In this document: positions 12,251 through 23,334 of the stretch, piece after piece
How positions within the stretch are numbered: the stretch's first letter is position 1
Layout: each line of letters opens with the position of its first letter
Assembly (NCBI RefSeq): GCF_001039355.2
Contig: NW_019775522.1
Span: 65,354-111,720 of the forward strand
DNA: 46,367 nucleotides
Direction of reading: 5' to 3'
Origin: Lingula anatina
Lineage: Eukaryota; Brachiopoda; Lingulata; Lingulida; Lingulidae
Notes under the pieces: generated by a model
The model's database searches: none
What the model was told of the DNA's origin: nothing
What the model saw: only the letters and a program-made list of their open reading frames with translations
Program-made: the position numbers and the translations under genes

Positions 12251-12909
12251 TATTATTATTATTATTTTAAAATTAAAACATGAAATGTTCTGAAGCAAAC
12301 CATGGACGTGTAGCAGCGCTAATGTTTATTTACATTGAAAGTCTTGCAATTTATTTTAGAAAAAAAGCTTTCCAGTTCATGCAATTTCAACTTTCCAGAC
12401 ACAACATGACTTTGAAAACATGCGGCTGCCGAATGGTATACTATCCAAAGGTCAGAGGTTACAGAGACTGTTCCCCGCGTGACATCATCACGTGTTATTT
12501 CCCGCTGTCAGAAAACACGACCCAGATAAAGCGACAGTGTGGCTGCATAGCACCATGCGAGATTTTGTATTTTGACTACAGCATCTCCAGTTCTAAAATG
12601 TCTCCAAAAGCAATATCATCGGAGTTAAACAGAACAGCAGAATCCGTTGAAAAAGATTTCGTCAGCGTGGCGTTATACTACACGGATATGACGTACGAGG
12701 AAGTGGTTCAACAAGAAGCCTACAGCACGCTGACTTTGTTTGCTGACATAGGAGGAGCTCTTGGCCTCGTTCTGGGTAGCACCTTAATGACACTAGCCGA
12801 AATACTGGATTTCATCTTTGGGTTATGTGTTTGGAAGATTTCGAGATGGAAAAATAAGATTTTGAACACCTTCAGAAAGCAAGAAGCAAAAGACAGCAGG
12901 CGTGTGTGA
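8444..12909 (+). CDS. DEG/ENaC/ASIC-type sodium channel subunit (C1), complete, six exons
   Basis: Exons: 8444-8938, 9706-9790, 10104-10216, 10844-10942, 11647-11756, 12399-12909 (TGA); about 470 residues, close to ASICs (about 510-530). The ATG at 8444 is preferred over 8441 (A at -3, G at +4); in-frame TAA TGA lies just upstream. Exon 1 has an N-terminal gating region (FANEVSILGLKQAV), TM1 (IWFCFVLVGFGFLIHHL) and the post-TM1 motif FPTVTVCN. All 14 ASIC ectodomain cysteines are found: VCN, CLWKTKEC, LCHQF, NCGE, CRAEC, CGC, DC, TC, CGCIAPC. TM2 is GLVLGSTLMTLAEILDFIFG. Oddities: the filter reads G-S-T where ASICs have G-A-S; the HG motif reads L-G; there is one extra Cys (TGT 11749-11751); the finger region is short. 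Family members are trimeric cation channels gated by protons, peptides or bile acids; the ligand here is unknown. AATAAA lies near 13036. Confidence 0.93.
10271..10339. repeat. (TATTA)n pentanucleotide microsatellite
   Basis: About 13 units in the third intron of the channel gene. Confidence 0.95.
12164..12268. repeat. (TAA)n / (TTA)n trinucleotide run in opposed orientation
   Basis: ATTATT units, then about 17 TAA units, then TTATTATTATT, so the tract can fold on itself. It lies about 130 bp before the last exon of the channel gene. Confidence 0.9.
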
Positions 12910-14019
12910 TTTTTTTTACGTTAAAAGCACTGGATGCATGTACATATATCCGGTGGAACTGCCCCAAAGTCAAATCTGTTCCCCCCGCAAAGTTTCTCAT
13001 CTTTCCCAATGTAGAACAAACGGTAGAGACTTTCAAATAAAATTGTGAAGCATTCTTAATGTCGATACAAAATATGAGGGGTGGACCATTTGTACTAGTC
13101 TAAATAGTTGTCTTGCTGACGTGGGGGACTATAGTAAAATGTGTCTAATGTTTTGTCTGTTTTTACTGACATAATTCGTGTAAGGTTAAGTAATGGTCTG
13201 TAAACCTGTAGTTAAGTCATTTAATGGACGTGACCAAATCGCGATGAAATTAAAAATAAACAGCTAAAAAATTCAAGTGTCTTTCATTTAAAAAAGCAAC
13301 GATGTATATTTTTCTGTTTGCTTAAAAACCTCACAACGTATTTGGTTTTGTAAATAAATTGAACATTCCCTTTTTCTGGCACAAATGCAGGTGGCATTTA
13401 AATCAAAACAGCTTTATGTATAGCGTTTGTGAATGAATGATAATAAATGAACGGAAACACCGCGCTGAATTATACTGGTTCTTTTGAAGTGAAAAAAGGA
13501 AAATAAGCCTTAATCAACGTAACTGACGGTTTTGAAACCACAAAAATAAAGGTATAATTATTATTTGAATTACTTGGTCCATAAAGAATGGGAGCTAATG
13601 ATGAAAAACGCAGGTAGGTAATTGTGAATTGGTCTCTACAAGAAAGTACCTGCTAAGAGAATTACATATAGAACAACACGTTATCTTGGGACACAAACCT
13701 CTCTCAAATCAAACAAGAGCAACCGAGATCTAAGGTAAAAATTTGCAGGTTTTTCTCTTCTAATTTTTCCGTTTCATTTCTAGAATGTTTGTTCACATTC
13801 GTTTATAGAGGTTTGGGTGCGTACTTTTGTCTGAAAATCAATGATGACATTTGAAATGACTAGCCTAATTCAAATGATATAGGTGCTTGAAACAAAACAT
13901 GGACGTGTAGCAGCGTTAATGTACACTTTTATTTTAATGAAACTGAAGTCTTGCAGTGTATTGTAGAAATATAGCTATTGCGTTTAAACTTACGAGTTCA
14001 TGCAATTTCAACTTTTCAG
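12910..14019. repeat. 3' flank module of the channel unit, first copy, with alpha block
   Basis: Begins with the channel 3' UTR, marked by ATGCATGTACATATATCCGG and AATAAA near 13036. It then carries a long non-coding flank that recurs after every later exon-6 copy. The alpha block at about 13641-13736 ends in an exon-like CTAAG-GTAAAA donor. No gene seen. Confidence 0.75.
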
Positions 14020-14531
14020 ACACAATATGACTTTGAAAACGTGCGGCTGCCGGATGGTATACTAGCCAGAGGTCAAAGGTTACAGAGACTGATCCCCACG
14101 TGACATCATCACGTGTTACTTCCAGCTGTAAGAAAATATGACCCAGATATAGCAACATTTTGGCTGCATAGCACCATGCGAGATTTTATCTTTTGACTAC
14201 AGCATCTCCAGTTCTAAAATACCTTAAAAAGCAATATCGTCGGAGTTAAACAGAATAGCAGAATCCCTTGAAAAAGACTTCGTCAGCGTGGCGTTATACT
14301 ACACGGATATGACGTACGAGGAGGTGGTACAACAAGAAGCCTTCAGCACGCTGACTATGTTTGCTGACATAGGAGGAGCTCTTAGCCACGTTCTCGGAAG
14401 CACCTTAATGACAATAACCGAAATATTGGATTTTTTTATTTGGATTATGTGTTTGGAAGTTTCCGAGATGGAAAAATAAGATTTTGAACGCCTTCAGAAA
14501 GCAAGAAGCAAAGGACAGCAGGCCTATGTGA
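14020..14531 (+). pseudogene. Duplicated channel last exon (C1b), dead
   Basis: A copy of the 12399-12909 exon with an intact AG acceptor and the flanking intron, but no exon 5. Several in-frame stops: TAG after RMVY, TGA after YRD, TAA and TAG further on. The second half (14288-14479) stays open and keeps the GST filter. It lies 1.1 kb after the parent exon, so the first duplication event was local. Confidence 0.88.
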
Positions 14532-15245
14532 TTTTGTCATGTTAAAAGCACCGGATGCATGTACATATATCCGGTGGAACTGCCCCAAAGTCAAATCTGT
14601 TCCCCGCGCAAAGCTTCTCAACTTTCCCAATGTAGAACCAACGATAGACACTTTCAAATAAAAATTGTGAAGCATTCTTAATGTCGATACAAAATATGAG
14701 GGGTGGACCATTTGTACTAGTAAAAATAGTTCTTTTGCTGACGTGGGGGACTGTAGTAAAATATATCTAATGTTTTGTCTGTCTTTACTGACATAATTCC
14801 TGTAAAATTAAGTAATTGCGATGAAATTAAAAATAAACAGCTAAAAAATTCAAGTGTCATTCATTTAAAACAGCATTGGTGTATATTTTTCTGTTTGCTT
14901 AAAAACCTCACAATGTATTTGTAGTTTTGTAAATAAATTGAAAATTCCCTTTTTCTGGTAAAGATGCAGGTGGCATTTAAATCAAAACAGTTTTATGTGT
15001 AGCGTTTGTGAATGAATGATAATAAATGAACGGAATTATACTGGTTCTTCTGAAGTGAAAAAAGGAAAACGAGCCTTAATCTACGTTACTGACGGTTTTG
15101 AAACCACAAAAATAGGATATAATTATCATTTGAATAATTCGGTCAATGAAGAATGGAAGCTAATAATGAAAAACGCAGGTAACTAATTGTGAATTGGCCG
15201 CTACAAGAAAGTACCTGCTAAAAAAGCTATTGAGTTTTAACTTAA

Positions 15246-15303
15246 AAAATAAGATTTTGAACGTCTTCAAGAACAAAGAGGTAGAAGACGGCAGACGTGT
15301 GTG
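15246..15303 (+). pseudogene. Channel C-terminal tail fragment (C1c)
   Basis: Only the last 19 or so codons remain, matching AATAAGATTTTGAAC onward through the stop, followed by a full copy of the 3' UTR and flank. The break falls inside an alpha block at about 15226. Confidence 0.8.
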
Positions 15304-15992
15304 ATTTTCCTACGTTAAAAGCACCGGATGCATGTACATAGGTTTATATCGGGTGGAAGTATCCCAAAGTCAAATCTGTTTCCAGCGCAAAGCTTCTTTT
15401 CTTCCCAATTCAGAACAAATGTTAGACACTTTCAAATAAAAATAATGTCGATACAATATATGAGCGGTGGACCATTTTCACTAGTCTAAATAGTTCTCTT
15501 GCTGTCGTATATGGATTATAGTAAAATATGTTTAGTGGTTCGTCTGTCTTTACTGACATAATTCGTGTAAGGGTAAAGTAATGATCTGTAAACCTGTTGA
15601 TAGGTCATTTAATGGACATGACCAAATTGCAATGAAATACAAAATGAACAGCTAAAAAAATTCAAGTGTCATTCATTTAAAAAAGCATTAATGTACATGT
15701 ATATTTTTCTGTTTGCTTAAAAACCTTACAATGTATTTGACTTTGTAATTGAACATTTCCTTTTTCTGGCACAGATGCAGGTGGCATTTAAATCGAAACA
15801 GTTTTATCAATAGCGTTTGTGAATGGAAGATAATAAATGAACGGAAACATAGCTCTGAATTATACTGGTTCTCTTGGAGTGAAAAAAGGAAAACGAGCCT
15901 TAAACTTACGTTAATTAAGAGAGGTAAAATGTCAGAATTATTAATCTACTCAACTTACTTCCTTAAGTGCTCCCTTCACACTCGTTTTTCAG

Positions 15993-16436
15993 GGTACCCC
16001 TTACTGTGGTCATCGGAGCTGTAATATATTCGGCTGTGCATGTGGCGGAGGATGTAGACCTGACTGTGGAAAAAGCCTAATGTAAGTTATCTGTGAATAT
16101 ATTTAGCCTTAATTAAGCACAGAACTGCGTCTCTTCATAACGTCTCTCCATAACTGTATGTTGGCCAAGTACATGGCGCTATTTGGACTATCGACCATAA
16201 ATAAGAAAAAAAAATAATCCTCCGTCCGATTTCTTGTATGAGTTAAAGAACACATTTTTCATGCTTGCTACTACAAGTACTTCAAGATTAAGTTGATAAA
16301 ATGAATCTCAGACTTCCTTTTTTACAGTGTGGAAGACAATTTCTGGACTGTTGATACGGAATGTAGATGTGCCAACACAAGGTCCACGAGGGGGACAGAT
16401 GGTGGTTATGATGGCGTTAGCGAAGTTCGACCTTGA
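15993..16436 (+). pseudogene. Diedel-like peptide gene D1, exons 2-3 only
   Basis: Exon 2 at 15993-16081 encodes GTPYCGHRSCNIFGCACGGG, then CRPDCGKS. Exon 3 at 16328-16436 encodes the VEDNFWTVDTECRCANT region and ends EVRP-stop. Splice sites are intact (AG acceptor, GTAAGT donor, phase 2). Exon 1 with the signal peptide is missing: the preceding 700 bp is channel 3' flank joined straight to the intron. It could act only as downstream exons of another transcript. Closest to D6 (shared HRS/HQS-CNIF variant and intron). Confidence 0.72.
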
Positions 16437-16951
16437 CTTGACGCACATCTGATGCACTCTTCTGGAAACACAGCGCATTTTCTTGAATCACCCTTGTTGA
16501 AGTCAATGGGAAACCCATTGTTTGAATATCTGTTATGTAAGCTAAGGTGACAGCTGTGTTTCATTAAAAAACGACTTACAATACCATGTGGTCTGTGTGC
16601 TCTGATGTTTGTTTTTTTTTTAAATATTTATTATAACTAACCGTACAGAATGCTATTACACATCAAATTTATCCCTACGGAAAAGGTGAAAGTACCTACC
16701 TGACACGTATCTCAAGCCGTTAGTTCCTATGAAATTATAGTCTAACTAGTATTTTTTTACCGTTGGCAATACCACACTATACTATAACGTTAAGTTGGGT
16801 TTTATGGAAGAATGGTGTATAAATCTGAATCAATGGAATCAAGTCACAATGAGCCACAAGTGGCATATTATCTGGAGCCAAATTTGATGTTATTTTTATC
16901 CAACATAACGCATATAAAATAGCTAAGCATAACGAAGGGTGCTAAACTAAG

Positions 16952-17176
16952 GGTGCATTCCCAGAGATTTAGATCGATCCAGAGATTAAAATTTAGATCG
17001 ACCTAACACCCTGGAGGTTTATACTAAATTGCAGTCAGCCGAGCAGGCACCATAGTTAATAACCCCCTTACAGCTTTTAGTAGGCGGGACAGACGCTTAA
17101 GTCGGCTAAGCTGACAGTAATATAGTGGGACTCCCCACCGGGATAGATCGATCTAAAATCTATGGGAATGGGGTCC
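16952..17176. mobile_element. 225-bp MITE, copy 1
   Basis: Ends GGTGCATTCCCAGAGATTTA and the complement of a similar right end (GGACCCCATTCCCATAGATT); ATCGAT follows in both arms. Flanked by AAG (16949-16951 and 17177-17179). Units without it read straight through (compare about 44330), so the empty site is visible in the same window. Non-coding. Confidence 0.85.
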
Positions 17177-17231
17177 AAGTGTCTAATTTCCAGTTTAATT
17201 TTAATGAATTTGCGTTGGTGTTCCTGAGAGG

Positions 17232-17239
17232 TATATAAA
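17232..17239 (+). promoter_or_regulatory. Candidate TATA box of channel copy C2
   Basis: TATATAAA, 160 bp before the exon-5 copy. The same box occurs at the same place in C4, C5, C6 and C7 but not before exon 5 of the parent gene. Whether it drives transcription is not shown. Confidence 0.5.
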
Positions 17240-17399
17240 TGGCACTAAAACAACTGCATTCAAGTTGTTCTTGCTGTGTGTAAAGTCAACTTTGAAGCTT
17301 TTTCACGTTGATAGCACTTCCGTCATTGCCTTTGTAGAGCCGCATTTTGCAACTGCAACGCATTTTGCAAACAACGAAAATCGTAACGCACTTTTTAAG

Positions 17400-18348
17400 T
17401 TGGTGAACCTTCTGTCTCTACATGGCAACTGTGGCGAGAGGAATTTGGCTTATTACAAAAAATACAGCAAAGTAAACTGCCGTGCAGAATGCTTGTATGA
17501 ATCTATGGTGTAAGCAGTTGAAATGACAGTCGTAAAGTCTGTGAACGTACCGGGTAGATTTAGTCGATGACGTTAGGATCAATATTCGGTGAAATATTCT
17601 TGGCTTGAAAACGTCTGATGCTCAGTTTGTGGAATTATTTAGACAAAAATAACTGTCGAAAAGCAGTGTGATAATAATGCAAATACAAATTTTTCAAAAA
17701 TGCTTAAGATTATAAATGATGGATTAATAAAAGTAAAAATGTATATTTACATTGATAATGAAATCAAAGTCTTGTGCTATATTGTAGAAAATAACGTGAA
17801 TTTAAACTCACGGGTTCTTGCAATTTCAACTTTCCAAACACAACATGACTTTGAAAACGTGTGGCTGCCGGATGGTATACTATCCAAAGGTCAAAGGTTA
17901 CAGAGACTGTTCCCCACGTGACATCATAACGTGTTATTTCCCGCTGTCAGAAAACACGACCCAGATAAAGCAACATTGTGGCTGCATAGCACCATGCGAG
18001 ATTTTGTATTTTGACTACAGCATCTCCAGTTCTAAAATGTCTCCAAAAGCAATATCATCGGAGTTAAACAGAACAGCAGAATCCGTTGAAAAAGATTTCG
18101 TCAGCGTGGCGTTATACTACACGGATATGACGTACGAGGAAGTGGTTCAACAAGAAGCCTACAGCACGCTGACTTTGTTTGCTGACATAGGAGGAGCTCT
18201 TGGCCTCGTTCTGGGTAGCACCTTAATGACACTAGCCGAAACACTGGATTTCATCTTTGGATTATGTGTTTGGAAGATTCCGAGATGGAAAAATAAGATT
18301 TTGAATGCCTTCAGAAATCAAGAAGCAAAAGACAGCAGGCGTATGTGA
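17400..18348 (+). pseudogene. Channel copy C2, exons 5-6, open frame but broken acceptor
   Basis: Exon 5 at 17400-17509 (110 bp) and exon 6 at 17838-18348 (511 bp) are the same lengths as in C1, with no stops; the protein differs at about a dozen sites. All Cys of this part and the GST filter remain. It lacks TM1 and most of the ectodomain. The exon-6 acceptor is TTTCCAA instead of TTTCCAG (17836-17837), so normal splicing should fail. The upstream DNA has a TATA box but no usable ATG in frame before the second exon. It is either a recent dead copy or an exon pair rescued by another splice site; I favour the first. Confidence 0.8.
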
Positions 18349-19785
18349 TTTTTTATTTTTAAAGTACCGGATGCATGTACATATCCGGTGGAACTGTCCC
18401 AAAGTCAAACCTGTTCCCTGCGCAAAGCTTCTCATCTTTCCCAATGTAGAACAAACGGTAGACACTTTCAAATAAAACTTGTGAAGCATTCTTATGTCGA
18501 TACAAAATATGAGGGGTGGACCGTTTGTACTAGTCTAAATAGTCCTTTTGCTGACGTGGGGGACTATAGTAAAATGTGTCTAATGTTTTGTCTGTCTTTA
18601 CTGACATAATTCGTGTAAGGTAAAGTAATGGTCTGTAAACCTGTAGTTAAGTCATTTAATGGACATGACCAAATTGCGATGAAATTAAAAATTAACAGCT
18701 AAACATTTCAAGTTTCATTCAATTAAAAAAGCGACACTGTATATTTTCTTCCCCATTGTATTTATAATCCGTTTGCTTTAAAAACCTCACAATGTATTTA
18801 GTTTTGTAAATAAATAATACATTTCCTTTTTCTGGCACAAATGCAGGTGGCATTTAAATCGAAACAGTTTTATGTATAGTGTTTGTGAATGAATGATAAT
18901 AAATGAACGGAAACACCGCGCTGCTAAATAATACTGGTTCTTCTGAAGTGAAAAGAGGAAAAAGAGCCTTAATCAACGTTACTGACGGTTTTGAAACACA
19001 AAAATACAGGTATAATTATCATTAAAATAATTCGGTCCATGAAGAATGGAAGCTAATGATGAAAAACGCAGGTAGCTAATTGTGAGTTGGCCGCAACAAG
19101 AAAGTACCTGCTTAAAGAATTACGTATCTAGACCAACACGTGATCTTGGGACACAAACCTCTCTCATATCAGACAAGATCAACCGAGATCTAAGGTAAAA
19201 AAGTTTTTCTTTTCTAATTTTTCCGTTTTTCTTTCTAAAATGTTTGTTCGCATTCTTTTATGGTAGTTTGGGCGCGTACTTTTGTCTGAATCAATGATGA
19301 CATTTCAAATGACTAGCCTAATTCAAATGATAAAGGTACTGAGAATAGAAGTCGCATTTTTGTCATATTTGCTTTGCCCAGTTTTAATCCAACAGCCGTC
19401 TTGCTTCACAATATCACTGCATGGCGTGACACATCATATGGTGTAATCAAATTCATTTGAATGCGAAAACCAGGTGCTTAAGACCAGTTTAATTTACTTT
19501 TCTTTTTCCTGGCAAAATATCGTTTTTCTGACGGTGGCCTACCTGCCTAGAGATGAATATATAGAGAACAACACGTTATCCTGGGACGTAAACCTTATAT
19601 CAGACACGATCGACTGTTGACTTGCATTTATAGAAATCATTGGTTTATAAATATATTTTAGAATTTCAAAAAGTAACCTGTTGTAAAGTGATTGTTGAGC
19701 TACTAAGCCTCATAATTCATAACGTTTTATTTCTTGTTCAGAAAATTGTTCACCTTACAATCTTTATTCTTGTTTAACTATTCAG
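18349..19785. repeat. 3' flank module of C2 with alpha and beta blocks
   Basis: Repeats the C1 flank: 3' UTR with AATAAA near 18472, then the alpha block (about 19098-19195) and beta block (about 19498-19620). The beta frame ends at a TGA (19618) because the segment normally carrying the CTAAG-GTAAAA donor is lost here. Confidence 0.7.
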
Positions 19786-21026
19786 ATGCGTTTACAGAAT
19801 GTTATAGGGTCGCAAGTATCTAAAAAAAAACCAATGCTCACAGAAACACAGATCAAAATAACGACGATTAATTCAAGCCATATAAATTCTTTATGGCCAA
19901 TATCTACTGGGGTTAAATTCATGCCCAATATTTGGTTAGAATAGTTCAAAGTTATGCTTTAAGCTTTATCTTGTAGCAGCTAATCTANCTTTGCATAAAG
20001 GCATTGCAAACCATTCTCCTTCCATACCACTAAATGATCCAGGATTTGTGGTGGGGCAAAAAATCAAAATGAAAAATGTGTTAAAAGTATAATTTGGTTG
20101 ACGGGGAGATTTTGCAGCAACAGATAGAACACAGGCGAGGGAGATTGTCTGGTGTTGTTTATTTTCGTTTTGAGTTAGTTTAATTATTTGGAGAGAGAGA
20201 AGGGGAAGAAAGAGTAATTCAGACGCGAAAAGATGGCAGCACTTGTCTGTCTATGCCCCCCATCCCAACTAGATTAGCTGCTACAAGATAAAGCTTAAAG
20301 CATAACTTTGAACTATTCTAACCAAATATTGGGCATGAATTTAACCCCAGTAGATATTGGCCATAAAGAATTTATATGGCTTGAATTAATCGTCGTTATT
20401 TTGGTCTCAAAATATTTTTGACAGCTGTGATGCCTTATAAACTAGATAATGAGAATAGTGTTCATTAAGAGAGCTAAATGTCAGAATTATCAATCTACTC
20501 AACCTACCTCCAGCTTGGGAGTTCAACCCTCTTGGATATTTGGTGCTACCTTTAAACGTGTTTTTCAGGGAACCCCTTACTGTGGGAATCAAGGCTGTAA
20601 TATATTCGGCTGTGCATGTGGCGGAGGATGTAGACCTGACTGTGGAAAAAGCCTAATGTAAGTTATCTGTGGATATATTTCGGCTTAATCAAGCACAGAA
20701 CTGCGTGCCTTCACGTAGTCTCTTCATAACTGTATGTTGGCCAACTACATGACCTTATTTGGACTATCGACCATAAATGAGAAAAGATAAAAATATCCTC
20801 CGTCTGATCTGTTGTATGATTTAAAGAGCACGTTTGTCAGCCGTCTTCACATGTTTGCTACTACCATAAGTTCAATATTAAGTTTCATATTTTACACATG
20901 GTACATGTACTTCATTTTTACAGTGTTGGAGGCGATTTCTGGAGTGGTGAGGTAGAATGCAGATGTGCCAACACAAGGTCCACTAGGGGCACTGATGGTG
21001 GTTATGATGACCTGACGCACATTTGA
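19786..21026 (+). pseudogene. Diedel-like peptide gene D2, exon 1 destroyed
   Basis: The 5' edge of exon 1 (ATGCGTTTACAG..., 19786 to about 19850) is followed not by the signal peptide but by a 134-bp inverted copy of downstream DNA, then the normal intron (from about 19989). Exon 2 at 20569-20657 (GTPYCGNQGCNIFGCACGGG) and exon 3 at 20924-21026 are intact with good splice sites. The C-terminus reads DDLTHI because of a 22-bp deletion that D6 shares. As assembled, no secreted peptide can be made. Confidence 0.75.
19854..20403. repeat. 134-bp perfect inverted repeat with about 280-bp spacer
   Basis: Left arm 19854-19987, right arm 20270-20403; the arms appear identical when reverse-complemented. 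The right arm is the native position (the same segment lies there in D3 and D4), so the left arm is the new one. An undetermined base at 19988 adjoins the left arm. Confidence 0.92.
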
Positions 21027-21567
21027 AGCACTCTTCTGGAAACACAGCGCATTTTCTTGAATCACCCCTGTTGAAGTCAATGGGAAACCCATTGTTTGAA
21101 TATCTGTTATGTAAGCTAGGATGGCTACTGTGTTTCATTAAAAAAAGGACGTACAGTACTATGTGCTCTGCTATTTGTTCTGTTTTGATATTTATTATAA
21201 CTAATCATCCGGAATGCTATTTCAAATCAAATTTATCTCTACGGAAAAGGTGAAAGTGCCTACCTGACACGTATCTCAAGCCGTAAATTCCTATGAATTT
21301 TTAGTCTAACTAGTATTTTATTACTATGGTCAATACCACAACATACTATAACGTTAAGTTGAATTATTTTGAAATATGTTGTATAAATCTGAGTCGATCA
21401 AAACAATTCACAATCACCCACGAGTGGCATGGTAAAATTTGATGTTTATTTTATCCAACGTAATGAATATAAAATAGCTTACCATAACGAAGGCTGCTAA
21501 GTAAAAGTCCAATTTCCAGTTTTATTATTTTTAATTTGTATTTCTGTGACGGCGTTGGTGGTCCTGA

Positions 21568-21618
21568 GATTTTGAACATTTTCAAGAAGCAAGAAGTTAA
21601 AGACAGCAGACGTGTGAT
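21568..21618 (+). pseudogene. Channel tail fragment (C3)
   Basis: The unit 5' region (GTTGGTGGTCCTGAGA) is fused at about 21568 to the last 17 or so codons of exon 6 (TTTTGAACATTTTCAAGAAG). The TATA box, exon 5, intron and nearly all of exon 6 are deleted. A full 3' flank follows. Confidence 0.8.
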
Positions 21619-22227
21619 TTTCTTACGTCAAAAGCACCGTATGCATTTACATGTATCCAGTGGAATTGTCCCAAAGGCAAATCTGTTCCCCGCTCAAAGC
21701 TTCTTATCCTTCCCAATTGAGAACAAACGATAGACACTTTCAAATAATAATTATGAGGCATTCTAAATGTCGATACAATATATGACGGGTGGACCATTTG
21801 TACCAGTCTAAATAGTTCTCTTGCTGACGTGGGGGACTATAGTAAATTATGTTTATTGTTTTGTCTGTCCTTACTAACATAATTCGTGTAAGGGTAAAGT
21901 ACTGGTTTGTAAACCTGTAGTTAAGTCATTTAATGGACATGACCAAATTGCAATGAAATACAAAATGAACAGCTAAAAATCATTCATTTAAAAAAACAAC
22001 ACTGTATATTTTTCTGTTTACTTAAAAACCAGACAATGTATTTGGCTTTGTAACTAAACATTTCCTTTTTCTGGCACAGATACAGGTGTCATTTTAAATT
22101 GAAACAGTTTTATCTATAGCGTTTGTGAATGAATGATTATAAATGAATGGAAACACTGAATTATACTGGTTCTTTTGGAGTGAAAAAAGGAAAATGAGCC
22201 GTAGTCTATGTTACTTACAGTTTTGAA

Positions 22228-22362
22228 ACCACAAAAAAAAAAAAATAAAAAAATAAAAATAATAAATAAATAAATAAATAAATAAAAATAAAAATAAAAA
22301 TAAAATGAAATAAATAAATAAATAAATAAATAAATAAGTAAATAAATAAATAAATAAATAAA
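22228..22362. repeat. (TAAA)n microsatellite in the C3 flank
   Basis: Imperfect AAAT/TAAA run of about 135 bp, replacing part of the flank upstream of the alpha block. Confidence 0.92.
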
Positions 22363-23334
22363 TGTATGATTTTCATTTCAATAATTCTGTCAGATTTTTG
22401 AATTGGTCTCTACAAGAAAGTACCTGCTAAAGGAATTACATATAGAATAACACGTGATCTTGGGACACAAACCCCATTCATATCAGACAAGACTACATGA
22501 ACCGAGATCCAAGGTAAAAAATTGCAGATTTTTCTCTTCTAATTTTCCCGTTTTCATTTCTAGAATGTTTGTTCACATTTATATATAGTATTTTAGGCGC
22601 GTACTTTTGTCTGATAATCAATGATGGCATTTCAAATGACTAGCCTAATTAAAATGATATAGGTCCTGAGAATATAAGTCGCATATTGTCATTTAAAATT
22701 TGCCCAGTTAATCCAGCAGCCATCTTACTCCGCAATATCACTGCAAGGCGTGACATATCATCACGTAAACAAATTCATTTGTATGTGAATATCAGGTGCT
22801 TAAGACCAGCAGTTTAATTTACTTTTCTTTTTCCTGGCAAAATATCGTTTTTCTGACGGTGGCCACCTGCCTAGAGATGAATATATAGAGAACAACACGT
22901 TATCCTGGGACATAAACCTTATAGCAGACACGTGCGACAAACCAAGATCTAAGGTAAAATTTTGCCCAGCTTTATCTTGTTGGTTTTATTTGTAGATTGC
23001 TGTTAACATGCCTTTGCAGAAATCAGTGCTTTATAAATATATTTTAGAATTTCAAAAGGTAGGCTGTTGTCAAGTGTTTATGGTTGAGCTACTGAGCCTC
23101 ATAATTCTTCCCGTTTTATTTCTTGTTTGGTGGGTAACATGCATTTATTTGTAGAGCGGTACTGGTTTGCAATTTTCTTTTTCAAAAAAAGAGAAGTCTA
23201 GATATTAGAAAATTGCTTACCTTACAGTAATTGTAGTTGTAGACACTTTAATTCTTGTTAAACAATTTAGATGCGTTTACAGAATGTTATAGGGTCCCAA
23301 GTAACTCCAATAACCAATGTTCACATTTCGGAAG

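Noticed and set aside
12035-12298. Minus-strand frame rich in Ile and Asn
   Set aside because: Translation of the TAA/TTA microsatellite.
14288-14479. Independent short channel gene
   Set aside because: It is the open second half of the dead exon copy C1b, which has several upstream stops and no promoter or start of its own.
17265-17513. 82-codon frame running from the TATA region into channel exon 5
   Set aside because: It begins with TTG, not ATG. The analogous frames in C4 and C5 also lack an ATG, and C4 has a 2-bp shift near its start.
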